NCBI GenBank assembly: GCA_018400535.1
Contig: JAGYMQ010000037.1
Coordinates: 1 to 49,949, forward strand
Direction of reading: 5' to 3'
From: Candidatus Cloacimonadota bacterium
GTDB taxonomy: Bacteria; Cloacimonadota; Cloacimonadia; Cloacimonadales; TCS61
Length of the DNA stretch: 49,949 nucleotides
Below are positions 19,481-30,298 of the stretch, piece after piece. The position numbers and the translations under genes were made by a program. How positions within the stretch are numbered: position 1 is the first letter of the stretch; every line of letters starts with the position of its first letter. Below the pieces are notes generated by a model. It saw nothing but the letters and a program-made list of their open reading frames with translations, was not told the DNA's origin and searched no databases.

Positions 19481-22081
19481 ATGATAAGTAGTCAAGAGAT
19501 CAGAAATCAATTTATCGAATTTTTTAGACAAAAAAAACATAAAGAAGTGCGCTCTGCGCCAGTCATTCCGATCGACGATCCAACCTTGCTTTTTACAAAT
19601 GCTGGCATGAACCAATTTAAAAGCATTTTTCTGGGACAAAAAAAAACTGAGCACAGCCGCGTGGTGGACAGCCAAAAATGTATCCGCGCTGGCGGCAAAC
19701 ACAACGATCTGGAAGAAGTCGGAAAAGATGGCTTCCATCACACTTTTTTTGAGATGCTGGGAAATTGGAGTTTCGATGATTATTACAAAAAAAAAGCGAT
19801 CATCTGGGCGTGGGAACTTTTGACAGAAGTCTGGAAACTGCCAAAGGAAAAACTTTATGCGACCGTTCACAAAACAGATGGTGAAGCTTATGAATTATGG
19901 AAAAAAGAAACTGACATTGATCCACAGCATATTGAATATCACGGTGATAAAGATAATTTCTGGGAAATGGGAAATACAGGACCTTGCGGTCCTTGTTCAG
20001 AAATTCATTATGATCGTGGCCCAGAATTCTGTAATCTCCAGAATGAACCGAACCATAAATGTCTCGTTAATGGAGATTGTCATCGATATATCGAACTTTG
20101 GAATCTCGTTTTCATCCAATATAACCGCGATAGCGAAGGAAAATTGCATCACCTTTCTCAAAAATTTGTTGATACAGGTGCAGGCTTTGAGCGAATTTGT
20201 CAGGTTTTGCAACATAAAAATTCAAATTATGATACCGATCTTTTTATGCCAATAATCCAAGAAATTGAAAATATGAGCAAAAAAATATATCTCGCTTCAT
20301 CTGAAGGGATTTCTCACCGCGTTATCGCTGATCATATCAGAGCGTTAACCTTTGCTCTCGCTGATGGCGGAATGCCTTCCAATGAAGGACGCGGTTACGT
20401 GTTGCGGCGGATCTTGCGGCGCGCTGCTCGTCACGGCAGATTGCTGGAAATTCACAAGCCATTTCTCTATAAATTAGTGAAGAAAGTCGTTAAATTGATG
20501 GGAACGCATTACGAAGAATTAACAGAAAAACAAGCACATATCGAACTTATCATCAAAGCAGAAGAAGAACGCTTCAATCAAACTTTGGATAAAGGACTGG
20601 AAAAATTTGACGAGTTCCTTTCCCAATCTGAAAAAACCATCTCGGGTAAAAATGCTTTCATGCTTTACGATACCTACGGTTTCCCCTTCGACCTGACAAA
20701 AGTGATGGCTGAAGAAAAAGGATTTGAAGTCGATGAGAAAAATTTCCAGGAAGAGATGAAAAAGCAGAAACAACGCGCTCGTGAAGCTCATAAATTTGAT
20801 CGTAAAATTTCACTCACAGAACTTGTGAGAACAGAAAAAAATTGGAAAACAAAATTTGTGGGATATGAAACCGAAAAATGTGAATCCAAGCTCATAGCTT
20901 TCCAGCAGAAAAAGGATGATGAAATTATCGTCGTTTTAGATAAAACACCTTTTTATGCAGAATCGGGCGGGCAGGTTGCAGATACGGGAAAAATCTATAA
21001 CAAAGATTGCAAAATTGAGGTCAACGACGTGCAAAAGGAAAATGATATCTTTTTCCATTTTGGAAAAATTTTGTCAGGAAAACCCCAGAAAGGAATTTTT
21101 ACCGCAAAGATCAATTCCGAAAACCGTAAAGCAATTTCACGCAATCACACGGCAACACACCTTTTGCATAAAGCGCTAAAGCTCGTTCTGGGCGAACATG
21201 TGAATCAAAAAGGATCGCTTGTTAATCCTGAACATCTGCGTTTTGATTTCACGCATTTCCAGAAAATGAGCGCCAGAGAATTGCAATTCGTCGAAGAAGA
21301 AGTGAATAGACAGGTGCGAAATTGTTTGCCAGTTCAAGTTGTTCATCAAAAACTGGCTGATGCAAAAAAATCTGGAGCTGTTGCACTGTTTGGTGAAAAA
21401 TATGGAGAAGATGTGCGCGTCGTGTCAATGGGTGATTTTACCAGAGAACTTTGCGGTGGCATCCATTTGAATTTCACTGGTGAGATCGGTTTTTTCAAGA
21501 TCATTGCTGAATCTTCGATCGCCGCTGGCATCAGAAGGATCGAAGCGATCACTGGAAAAAAGGCAGAAGAATTCGTGCAGAAATTGCAAAATGATCTGGA
21601 AGATATCAGCAGCAAACTCCATTCGCCAATCTCAGAAATCACTGACAAAATCGAAAAATTATTAACAGAAAACAAAGAGCAACAGATGAAATTGCAACAG
21701 CTCAAAACAAGTTCTGCCAGCCATTCCCTGGATAATTTGATAAAAAATGCAAGAAAAATCTCCAGCTTTAAACTGGTCACAGCAAAGGTAAATATCGAAG
21801 ATCAAACGATGATGAGACAATTGGGCGATCAATTGAAAAATAAATTAGGATCTGGTATTGGAGTGCTGGCTGCAGAAAATGACGGAAAAGTCTCGTTGAT
21901 CGCAGTAGTCACCAAGGATTTAACCAAAAAGTATCAAGCTGGCAAGATCATCGGAAAAGTTGCTAAGATCGTATCTGGCGGTGGCGGCGGTAGACCTGAT
22001 ATGGCAATGGCTGGCGGTAAAGACGTGAAAAAAATCAGCGAAGCCCTGGCAGAAGTTCCAAACATCATTTCCAAAATGTAA
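19481..22081 (+). CDS. alaS: Alanyl-tRNA synthetase
   Basis: FFRQKKHKEVRSAPVIPIDDPTLLFTNAGMNQFK, GGKHNDLEEVG, SRNHTATHLLHKAL, C-terminal GGGGGRPDMAMAGGKD. Confidence 0.97.
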   Translation: MISSQEIRNQFIEFFRQKKHKEVRSAPVIPIDDPTLLFTNAGMNQFKSIFLGQKKTEHSRVVDSQKCIRAGGKHNDLEEVGKDGFHHTFFEMLGNWSFDDYYKKKAIIWAWELLTEVWKLPKEKLYATVHKTDGEAYELWKKETDIDPQHIEYHGDKDNFWEMGNTGPCGPCSEIHYDRGPEFCNLQNEPNHKCLVNGDCHRYIELWNLVFIQYNRDSEGKLHHLSQKFVDTGAGFERICQVLQHKNSNYDTDLFMPIIQEIENMSKKIYLASSEGISHRVIADHIRALTFALADGGMPSNEGRGYVLRRILRRAARHGRLLEIHKPFLYKLVKKVVKLMGTHYEELTEKQAHIELIIKAEEERFNQTLDKGLEKFDEFLSQSEKTISGKNAFMLYDTYGFPFDLTKVMAEEKGFEVDEKNFQEEMKKQKQRAREAHKFDRKISLTELVRTEKNWKTKFVGYETEKCESKLIAFQQKKDDEIIVVLDKTPFYAESGGQVADTGKIYNKDCKIEVNDVQKENDIFFHFGKILSGKPQKGIFTAKINSENRKAISRNHTATHLLHKALKLVLGEHVNQKGSLVNPEHLRFDFTHFQKMSARELQFVEEEVNRQVRNCLPVQVVHQKLADAKKSGAVALFGEKYGEDVRVVSMGDFTRELCGGIHLNFTGEIGFFKIIAESSIAAGIRRIEAITGKKAEEFVQKLQNDLEDISSKLHSPISEITDKIEKLLTENKEQQMKLQQLKTSSASHSLDNLIKNARKISSFKLVTAKVNIEDQTMMRQLGDQLKNKLGSGIGVLAAENDGKVSLIAVVTKDLTKKYQAGKIIGKVAKIVSGGGGGRPDMAMAGGKDVKKISEALAEVPNIISKM

Positions 22082-22083
22082 CA

Positions 22084-23061
22084 ATGAAAATTTTGATAAT
22101 TCGTTTTAGCTCGCTGGGCGATATTGTTCTTACTCAACCCGTAATCAGCGTTTTACGAGAATTTTATGAAGAAGAATTAAAAATAGATTATCTAACGAAA
22201 AGACAATATGCATCGGTGATCTCAGCTTTCAACGAGATCAATAACATCTATTTTTGGGAAAAAAAAGCCGAATTACTCAAAAATTTACGTCAAAAAAAAT
22301 TCGATCTTGTCATCGACTTGCAAGCAAAGTTCAATTCCTGGCTGGTAAAATTTATAGTAAAGCCAAAAAAAATCGTTACCTATCAAAAAAAACACTTTTA
22401 CCGCTTTTTGCTTATCAAGAAATTTGCGAAAAAGCCAATCAATTCAACGACTGATCTATATTTTTCTGCTCTCAGAAAATTGGGAATTGAAAGAGAAGCA
22501 AACGTTCCAAAATTGTATATAAAAAAAACTGATGATTTGCTAGCTTCAAGCGCTGACCAGAAGTTGGGAATTTTTCCTGGTGCACTTCACAAAACGAAGC
22601 AATATCCGATCGAGCAATTAGTCCAATTTATGGATAAATTTCTTGAAGACAACACAATTCAGATTTACATTTTGGGTTCTGCAGTAGAAAAAAAGCTATC
22701 GCAAATAATAAGAGACAAAAGTAAAAAAAGGTTTATAGATTTATGCGGAAAATTATCAACAGAAGAATTATTGATCGCAATACAGGAAATGGATTTCGTG
22801 ATCAGCAATGACAGCGGACCAATGCACATTGCAGCAGCCATGAATAAACCACAGATCGCTATATTTGGTGCAACTCATCCGAAGCTGGGTTTTGCTCCGC
22901 AAAATGAAAAAGCGATCATTCTTTGCGCAGAACTCCCATGTCAACCTTGTTCACTTCACGGTAGTGAAAAATGCCCTTTAAATCATTTCAAATGTATGAA
23001 AAACCTGACAGCGGAAAGATTGTTCACAACTTTTGTAACACTTCGTGAACGATTCGCATAG
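22084..23061 (+). CDS. Glycosyltransferase family 9 (heptosyltransferase-like)
   Basis: MKILIIRFSSLGDIVLTQPV, ISNDSGPMHIAAAMNKPQIAIFGATHPKLGFAP. Confidence 0.85.
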   Translation: MKILIIRFSSLGDIVLTQPVISVLREFYEEELKIDYLTKRQYASVISAFNEINNIYFWEKKAELLKNLRQKKFDLVIDLQAKFNSWLVKFIVKPKKIVTYQKKHFYRFLLIKKFAKKPINSTTDLYFSALRKLGIEREANVPKLYIKKTDDLLASSADQKLGIFPGALHKTKQYPIEQLVQFMDKFLEDNTIQIYILGSAVEKKLSQIIRDKSKKRFIDLCGKLSTEELLIAIQEMDFVISNDSGPMHIAAAMNKPQIAIFGATHPKLGFAPQNEKAIILCAELPCQPCSLHGSEKCPLNHFKCMKNLTAERLFTTFVTLRERFA

Positions 23062-23098
23062 AAATTGTATCAATTCTTTACAGTTTAAAAGTTCTTTA

Positions 23099-23128
23099 TT
23101 GACAATATTTTTTCCAAAAAGATATGTG
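23099..23128 (+). promoter_or_regulatory. Putative sigma70-type promoter upstream of the 1435-aa regulator
   Basis: TTGACA (23099-23104), 18 nt, TATGTG (23123-23128). Confidence 0.4.
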
Positions 23129-23154
23129 TCTCTCATTATTCAGACGAGGTAATT

Positions 23155-26100
23155 ATGAATCCAAAATTTGATGATATTTTAGTAAATTATATCACAAAAG
23201 ATTTTTTAATATTCGAGAATATATTGTCTGATATCAGATCAAGCAAAGGGAAAATAATCGAGATTATCGGCAAACAAGGATCAGGTAAATCTTTCATTTG
23301 CAGAAAATTAATAGACTATTCCCAGAAAAATAAGGGATCCTATCAGCTTTATATTCCAGCAATTTTTAAATTCAATCATTTTCAAGAGATCGTGAAACTT
23401 CTCACAGATATCAGTAACGTTGAATATGATGAGATCGTCCAAAATTCGCAAAAATATCAACTGAAAAATAATTTTGATTTTTTCTTTTATTTTATTGAAC
23501 AATTGATCGAGAGAGATCTTTTAAAAGACCGCACAATAATTATTTATGAAAAACATTATTTGGATGATTACACAACAGATTTCATTCATTATATCAATGA
23601 GTATGTAAAGAACAAATTAATAAATTTTATCATTTTCACCCGCGAAAAAACCTTCACTTTTTCCAAAAAGTATGAATTACCGATTCCTACAACGCAAGAT
23701 TTAAAAAGCATTTTGAAAGAATTATTTCCAGAATCTCATAAAGATTTTAATGTGGAAAGCGAGATCTTGCACAAGATCACAAAGGGAAATTTTTTCCAGA
23801 TCGGTTTCATTTTGCATGATCTAACTGCAAAAAATATCAAACAAAAGATCACTGATTTCCTCGACAAAAAGGTCACAACAACCGAGATCATCAATGAGAA
23901 GATTAAACATCTCAGTGCTGGTCACAAGAAATTACTGATCACGATCTTCCTTTTGGACACCTATGCCTCTTTGGAAAATTTACAGAATTTCTTCAAAAAG
24001 AAAGAATTGGAATCTGGTTTAAAAAAGCTATATGCAGAAACTTTGATCTTCGAAGAGAACAAAGTCTATTATATCAGAAAAACTTCGATCTTGAAAGATT
24101 ATTTCTTTGCCCTTCCATCTAAAGAAAAAAAAATTCATTACAAAAGAGTTTTACCGCAAATCGATGAATCATTGCGAGCAGAATTTCAGCTCACTTTTCA
24201 AGAAGAGGATTTGGATAATTATCAGCAGATCATTGATTATTTGAGGAATATTTGTGATTATCAAAATCTGGTGATAATCTATCAAAAATATTTGAATAAT
24301 ATATCAGATAATGAAAGGAAGATCAGCATCAATACTAAATTGGGCATCGCCTATAAAAATATGAATAAACTGGATACAGCGGCAGAATATTTTCGACAGG
24401 CTCTGAAAAAATGTCTGAAAATAAATAAACCTGCTGATGATATCATATTTTATCTGGCCGAAACCTTACATCATCTCAATTCATCTGCCTACGCTCTGGA
24501 AGTTATCAAAAAATATTCAGCTAAATCAGACAACGCCTTTTTAAAAACCAAAATATTGCTTTTAAAAGCTGAGATCCAGCTGGAAAAGGAAGATTTTTCT
24601 TCTGCTTTGAAAACGATTGAAGAAGCTTCCTATTTTTCTGATCAGATTGAAGATAGAGAATTGAATAACATCATCAAAGCAGATCAAAAAAAGATCAAAG
24701 GTAAAATTTTTTATTATTCGGATCAGAGAAGCAAAGCTACAGGTGAATTTGAAGAAAGCGAAAAACTCTATAAAAAAGCTGATAGTAATGCTGGCCTGGC
24801 AGCGATCTATAATAATCTGGCTGTTCTGGCAATGTTCCGCGGGGAAAATCATCACGCTGAATCGCTGTTCAAAAAGAGCTTAAAATTTGAAGCTGAACGT
24901 TTTAATTTACATGGAATGTCCGTTTGCTACAGCAATCTGGGAAGCTTGTATGAAGACCGAGCTGATTATCAGAAATCTCTGGATAGCTTGGACAAGGGAC
25001 TTCGTATCCAGAAATTATTAGGCGATCGCTTCAGTGTGATAAATATTTATCTGAATATTGGCGTGACTTATATGGACAACGGAAATTTCAAAAAAGCCGA
25101 AACAGCACTGATGAATTCCATGAAGATCGCTCTGGAATCTAATCTGCAAAAAAGCGTCATTGCTACGCATAATAATCTCGGTGCGCTCTATTTCAAATGG
25201 GGAAATTTTAGCGCAGCGATCAAACACAATGAAGAAGCGATCAAGAAATCGAAAGATCTGAATTTTTATGAAGGAATGGTGCAATCCTACAATAATATTG
25301 GTGAGCTTTATGAAAAGCGAGGTGAATACAATCTTGCCTATGATTTTTATATCAAAGGTAAAGACCTGCTTTCAAAATGTTCAGATGAATTTATCAAATC
25401 CGAATTGAAAGGAAATCTGGGCAGCGTCTTGACGCGCTTGCACCAATTCAAAGATGCCTATTCCTGTCTGGTAGAAAGTTTTGATTTTTTTAAAAGTTTA
25501 AATGCAAAAGCGAAGATCATAGAAGGATCTCAAAAGCAGGCGATCTATTTCATTTTTACCCGAAATTTTGAAAGTGCAAATTATTATATCGATTCGGCTC
25601 TGGAACTGGCAGAAGAGATCGAAAATGAATATCAGATCGGGAAATGCTATTATCTGAAAGCACAGGTCGAAAAAGACGATCAAGAACAAGCACTGAACTA
25701 TTTGCAGCAAGCGATCGAAAAATTCGTTAAAACCAATAATAATTATGATCTAGCGCTGGCAAATTATGATTTTGCTAACGTGCTTTTCAAAATAAAAGAA
25801 GATTGGGAACAAGCTTTACAGATCCTGCAAAATAATAAGAAGATCATCAAAAAATTTGAAGCAATCAATCTCTTGGAAAAAAATGATCTGCTCATCCAAA
25901 AGATAAAAAAGAAATTTGCCAATGAGTTAAAAGAATCAAAACTTCAAGAGGATCTGCTCAATAAATTTTATAATGTGACGCAAGAGATCAAAGATATTTC
26001 TGATTTTGATCTGATGTTGGAAACGGCTTTAGATAAATTGATCGACTTTGCCGATGCCGATGGCGGGCTTTTTGCACTTTATTACAATGCAAAAGTCAAG

Positions 26101-27462
26101 GATGCCTGGGAATATTTGATCATGAATAATATTTCTAATAAAAATGAAGATTTCCCGACATTAATGAAGATCTGCGAAGATACTTATTATTCTGGAAATA
26201 ATAAAAATCTGAAGCAACCACACCAAGCACCGCAATATAACAACCTCATCTCCTTCCCGCTAACAGTCCGAAATGACAAAAAAGGCGTGATCATGCTGTT
26301 CATCAAAAGAGGATCGCATTATTTTACTGAAAAGATGGTAAACCTGATCTGTGCTTTGTGCAATCAAATTATCGTGATCGTAGAAAATATATCCTATGAA
26401 AAACTGCAAAAATCCCATAATATGATCCGTGAACAACTGGAAGCTAGCAGCTCCTTTCCAAATATTATCGGTAAAAGCGAAAAGATCCAACAAATATTCC
26501 GCATGATCGATAAGATCAAAAATTCTCCCACAACTGTTCTTCTAGAAGGTCCGAGCGGCACAGGAAAAGAACTGATCGCAAGAGCGATCCACTTCAATAG
26601 TAAAAGACGGAATAAACAATTTATTGCCCAATATTGCGGAGCTCTGCCCGAAACTTTGTTGGAAAGTGAACTTTTCGGCCACATCAAAGGTTCTTTTACC
26701 GGTGCTACTCATGACAAAAAAGGACTTTTTGAAATAGCTGATGGCGGAACTTTCTTCTTGGATGAGATCGCTGATATCAGTCTTTCCACGCAAGCAAAAT
26801 TGCTCAGATTTTTGCAAGAAGGCGAGATCAAAAGAGTCGGCTCCACACACACGCAAAAAGTCGATGTGCGCGTGATCTGCGCTACAAATGTATCTTTGAA
26901 AGATCGCGTCGATGCTGGTGAATTTCGACTTGATCTCTATTACCGCCTGAACGTTATCCGCATGGAAGTTCCTTCTTTGAAAGAAAGAAAATCCGATATC
27001 CCGCTCTTAGCCATTCATTTTTTAGACAAATATTGCAAAAAAATCGGACGACAGATCAATGGCATCACTGATGAAGCGATGAAATATCTAAAAAATTATG
27101 ATTGGCCAGGCAATATTCGCCAGCTGGAAAATGAATTGGAACGAGTGGTAACGCTTTCTGAGGATAATACTTCGGTCAGATCATCCGATCTTTCGGAAGA
27201 GATCTTACGTTTTCAAGAAAATAAGGAAACTTTGAGCTTGCTGGAAAAAGAAGCAGGACAAAGCAATATGGAAGAAAAAGCACAAAATATTTTGGAGATG
27301 AATTCTCTGAAAGACGCTGTGGAAGAATTGGAAAAAGATATGATCCTGCGTGTTCTCAAGGAAAATGATGGCAATCAAACACAATCTGCCAAACAGCTCG
27401 GACTCAGCCGACAGGGTCTCATCAAAAAAATGCAAAGGTATAATCTGCCCAAAAAAGTTTAG
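23155..27462 (+). CDS. NTPase-TPR-GAF-sigma54-interacting transcriptional regulator fusion
   Basis: N-terminal P-loop GKQGSGKS, multiple TPR units, GAF-like region, AAA+ (LLEGPSGTGKELIARAIH, ELFGHIKGSFTGATHDKKGLFEIADGGTFFLDEI), Fis-type HTH (NQTQSAKQLGLSRQGLIKKMQRY). Confidence 0.88.
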   Translation: MNPKFDDILVNYITKDFLIFENILSDIRSSKGKIIEIIGKQGSGKSFICRKLIDYSQKNKGSYQLYIPAIFKFNHFQEIVKLLTDISNVEYDEIVQNSQKYQLKNNFDFFFYFIEQLIERDLLKDRTIIIYEKHYLDDYTTDFIHYINEYVKNKLINFIIFTREKTFTFSKKYELPIPTTQDLKSILKELFPESHKDFNVESEILHKITKGNFFQIGFILHDLTAKNIKQKITDFLDKKVTTTEIINEKIKHLSAGHKKLLITIFLLDTYASLENLQNFFKKKELESGLKKLYAETLIFEENKVYYIRKTSILKDYFFALPSKEKKIHYKRVLPQIDESLRAEFQLTFQEEDLDNYQQIIDYLRNICDYQNLVIIYQKYLNNISDNERKISINTKLGIAYKNMNKLDTAAEYFRQALKKCLKINKPADDIIFYLAETLHHLNSSAYALEVIKKYSAKSDNAFLKTKILLLKAEIQLEKEDFSSALKTIEEASYFSDQIEDRELNNIIKADQKKIKGKIFYYSDQRSKATGEFEESEKLYKKADSNAGLAAIYNNLAVLAMFRGENHHAESLFKKSLKFEAERFNLHGMSVCYSNLGSLYEDRADYQKSLDSLDKGLRIQKLLGDRFSVINIYLNIGVTYMDNGNFKKAETALMNSMKIALESNLQKSVIATHNNLGALYFKWGNFSAAIKHNEEAIKKSKDLNFYEGMVQSYNNIGELYEKRGEYNLAYDFYIKGKDLLSKCSDEFIKSELKGNLGSVLTRLHQFKDAYSCLVESFDFFKSLNAKAKIIEGSQKQAIYFIFTRNFESANYYIDSALELAEEIENEYQIGKCYYLKAQVEKDDQEQALNYLQQAIEKFVKTNNNYDLALANYDFANVLFKIKEDWEQALQILQNNKKIIKKFEAINLLEKNDLLIQKIKKKFANELKESKLQEDLLNKFYNVTQEIKDISDFDLMLETALDKLIDFADADGGLFALYYNAKVKDAWEYLIMNNISNKNEDFPTLMKICEDTYYSGNNKNLKQPHQAPQYNNLISFPLTVRNDKKGVIMLFIKRGSHYFTEKMVNLICALCNQIIVIVENISYEKLQKSHNMIREQLEASSSFPNIIGKSEKIQQIFRMIDKIKNSPTTVLLEGPSGTGKELIARAIHFNSKRRNKQFIAQYCGALPETLLESELFGHIKGSFTGATHDKKGLFEIADGGTFFLDEIADISLSTQAKLLRFLQEGEIKRVGSTHTQKVDVRVICATNVSLKDRVDAGEFRLDLYYRLNVIRMEVPSLKERKSDIPLLAIHFLDKYCKKIGRQINGITDEAMKYLKNYDWPGNIRQLENELERVVTLSEDNTSVRSSDLSEEILRFQENKETLSLLEKEAGQSNMEEKAQNILEMNSLKDAVEELEKDMILRVLKENDGNQTQSAKQLGLSRQGLIKKMQRYNLPKKV

Positions 27463-27466
27463 AAAA

Positions 27467-30298
27467 ATGAAAAAATTGATCGATTTTATTGCATTGGATA
27501 TTGAAACGACTGGATTTGATTTTGAAAAAAACGAGATCATCGAGATCGGAGCAATGTCTTTTGTGAAAGGTGAAATGAAAGAAAAATTCTCTTATTTCAT
27601 CAAACCTAAAAAAAAAATTCCTACATTCATCAAACATTTAACTGGCATCACGGACGAAGATCTGAGAAGCGGGATCGCCTTGAAAGATGGTCTGGAAAAA
27701 TTGCAAATATTTGTCGGAAAGAAAAATATCGTCTGCCATAATGCTGGTTTTGATATTGGTTTTATCAATGAAAAATTAAAACAGCAAAATCTTCCAACTT
27801 TGAAAAATCCGCTTCTGGACACTTTGACGCTCAGTCGCATTTATCTGCCATTCATTCTCAATCATAAATTAGGAACGGTTGCTGAATATCTACAGATCGA
27901 ACTCAAAAAAGCTCATCGTGCGATCCACGACGCAATAGCGACAGGACACATTTTGCTGCAGCTATTATCTTTCATCGAGAAAAATATTCCACTTCAAATA
28001 AATCATCAAATTTACGAAGTTTCACGTCTGGATCGGAAAAACAGCTGGCTGCCTGATCTAATGCAAAAGATCATCGATTTCCAAAAAAATTCTGCACTTC
28101 TGAAAAAAGTGACAGGTAAGGACATTAACTTCCATAATCGTAATTATCTGGAAAATAAACCATATAAAACCGAAGATCCCTTGCTCACAGATATCTTCGG
28201 CAAAGATGGTTTGATCTCTAAAAAATTGGTGAAATTTGAATTCCGAAACTGTCAATTGCAAATGGCAGAAGCTGTAAAAAAAGTTTATGAAGATAGAGAA
28301 TTTCTGGTCGTCGAGGCTGGAACAGGCGTGGGAAAATCTCTGGCATATCTGATCCCATCACTCATTTTTTCCAATAAAAATGCTAAAAAGATCATCATTT
28401 CAACAAACACAAAGAATCTGCAAGAACAGCTTTTTTACAAAGATTTACCAGCAGTCAAAACTTCCTTGAATATTCCCTTTGCTGCTACCTTGCTGAAAGG
28501 AAGACGAAATTACATCTGCCAGAGAAAGTGGTTGGAAACAAGATTGGATCTGGAACGAAATCTTTCTTCTGCCGAAATTCCCGCCTACCTGAATTTGATC
28601 GTCTGGAAAGAATTCACAAAAACTGGTGATATTTCTGAAAATTCTTCTTTTAATGTGAAACGAGATGGACGGGTCTGGAAAAAAGTGGTTGCTGATCGCT
28701 TTCTCTGTCAGGGAAAAAAATGTCCTCATTTCAATGATTGTTTCTTGATGCAGATTCGCCGCAAAGCAGAAAAATCAAATTTGGTCATCATCAATCATCA
28801 TTTGTTATTAGCAGATATGCAAAGTGATAATGCAGCACTGCGGAATTATGAATATGTTGTGATCGACGAGGCCCATAATATACCTCATCTGGCTCCGACA
28901 GAACTTGGCATCAGTTTTTCCTATCCAGATTTTTCAAACTTTTTTTCCCAGCTTTTCGTGGTGAGAAAAAAATTCCAAACCGGCATTTTGGTGGGATTGA
29001 AAGCTGCTGCCAAAAAAAGTGAATTTCCAGAAAAAGAAAAATTGCTACTTCGCATTGAAAAGGCCATCTCACTATTGGAAGATAAAAATGATATCTTTGT
29101 TGATCTCTTTAAAAAAGTCGGCAATCTGGTCGATGAAAAAGGTAGTTACGGGAAATTGAGGATCAATGATCTTTCAGATCATCCTTTCTTGAGCAAATAT
29201 CTGGAGAAGATCACAAAATTCTGGTACGATCTCTCATCAAAGATCGAACGCATAAAAGATGTGATGAATAAGGTCAATGAGCAGCTTTTCGTTGATTATG
29301 ATAAATATAAAGAATTTCTGACGAACATTTCTCAGCGCATCATTGAGACAAATAATAATCTGGAAGCGATCTTCAATCCCGATATGAAAGAACATGCTTT
29401 CTGGCTGGAAAATTTTCGCTCAAACGATCCAAAATATCCTAACGGCGTCATCGTTTATTGCCCTCTCAATATTGATGATATTTTACAGCATAAACTCTAT
29501 AATAAATTGGGCTCGGCTGTTTTTACTTCGGCGACGATGGCGATCCGTGGAAAATTCAAATATTTTTCCAATCGAATGGGCTTGAACAATCTGGAAGCTG
29601 GCAAAGTCCATGAGCTCATCGTGAGTTCGCCTTTTGATTATCAAAAACAAACAAAAGTTTTGGTCGCTGGTTTTTTGCCAGATCCCAAAGATCGATTTTT
29701 TTCAGCACAGAGCATCAAGATCATCAAAGAAGCGATCAAGGTTTCTCAGGCTGGAACGATGGTGCTTTTCACTTCTTACAAAGACCTTAATGAGACTTAT
29801 GATGTGCTCAGTGGTTATTTCACGCAGAATGATATTTTATTGCTGACGCAGGGTAAAGGGATCAGTCGCTCAGCAATGTTACAAGAATTTCGTAAGCATC
29901 GTAATTCGGTGCTTCTGGGCACGAATTCTTTCTGGGAAGGCGTCGATGTTCCCGGTGAATCACTGGAATTGTTGGTGCTATTCAAGCTTCCCTTCCTTGT
30001 TCCATCTGAGCCGATCGTGGAAGCTTATCTGGAAAAGCTGGAAGCAGAAGGCAAAAACAGCTTTATGCACTATATGTTGCCCAATGCTTTGCTGAAATAT
30101 CGACAGGGTTTTGGCCGTCTGATCCGCCACAAAACTGATCGTGGAGTTGTCTTAGTCTTGGATAACCGTATCATGACCAAGAAATATGGCAGATATTTTA
30201 TGGATACTATTCCCACGAAAACTATCATTCCACAAAGTTCGATCGAGATCGAAGATCATCTTTCGCATTGGTTCAAAGATGCAAAATGGCGAAACTAA
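27467..30298 (+). CDS. dinG: DnaQ-like exonuclease / DinG-family helicase
   Basis: N-terminal FIALDIETTGFD and HRAIHDAIAT; helicase VVEAGTGVGKSLAYLIPSL, VIDEAH, TNSFWEGVDVPGESLELL, RQGFGRLIRH. Confidence 0.88.
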   Translation: MKKLIDFIALDIETTGFDFEKNEIIEIGAMSFVKGEMKEKFSYFIKPKKKIPTFIKHLTGITDEDLRSGIALKDGLEKLQIFVGKKNIVCHNAGFDIGFINEKLKQQNLPTLKNPLLDTLTLSRIYLPFILNHKLGTVAEYLQIELKKAHRAIHDAIATGHILLQLLSFIEKNIPLQINHQIYEVSRLDRKNSWLPDLMQKIIDFQKNSALLKKVTGKDINFHNRNYLENKPYKTEDPLLTDIFGKDGLISKKLVKFEFRNCQLQMAEAVKKVYEDREFLVVEAGTGVGKSLAYLIPSLIFSNKNAKKIIISTNTKNLQEQLFYKDLPAVKTSLNIPFAATLLKGRRNYICQRKWLETRLDLERNLSSAEIPAYLNLIVWKEFTKTGDISENSSFNVKRDGRVWKKVVADRFLCQGKKCPHFNDCFLMQIRRKAEKSNLVIINHHLLLADMQSDNAALRNYEYVVIDEAHNIPHLAPTELGISFSYPDFSNFFSQLFVVRKKFQTGILVGLKAAAKKSEFPEKEKLLLRIEKAISLLEDKNDIFVDLFKKVGNLVDEKGSYGKLRINDLSDHPFLSKYLEKITKFWYDLSSKIERIKDVMNKVNEQLFVDYDKYKEFLTNISQRIIETNNNLEAIFNPDMKEHAFWLENFRSNDPKYPNGVIVYCPLNIDDILQHKLYNKLGSAVFTSATMAIRGKFKYFSNRMGLNNLEAGKVHELIVSSPFDYQKQTKVLVAGFLPDPKDRFFSAQSIKIIKEAIKVSQAGTMVLFTSYKDLNETYDVLSGYFTQNDILLLTQGKGISRSAMLQEFRKHRNSVLLGTNSFWEGVDVPGESLELLVLFKLPFLVPSEPIVEAYLEKLEAEGKNSFMHYMLPNALLKYRQGFGRLIRHKTDRGVVLVLDNRIMTKKYGRYFMDTIPTKTIIPQSSIEIEDHLSHWFKDAKWRN

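Noticed and set aside
23062-23154. Sigma54 (-24/-12) promoter near the sigma54 activator
   Set aside because: No TGGCAC-N5-TTGC match was found; a TTGACA-type promoter fits better.
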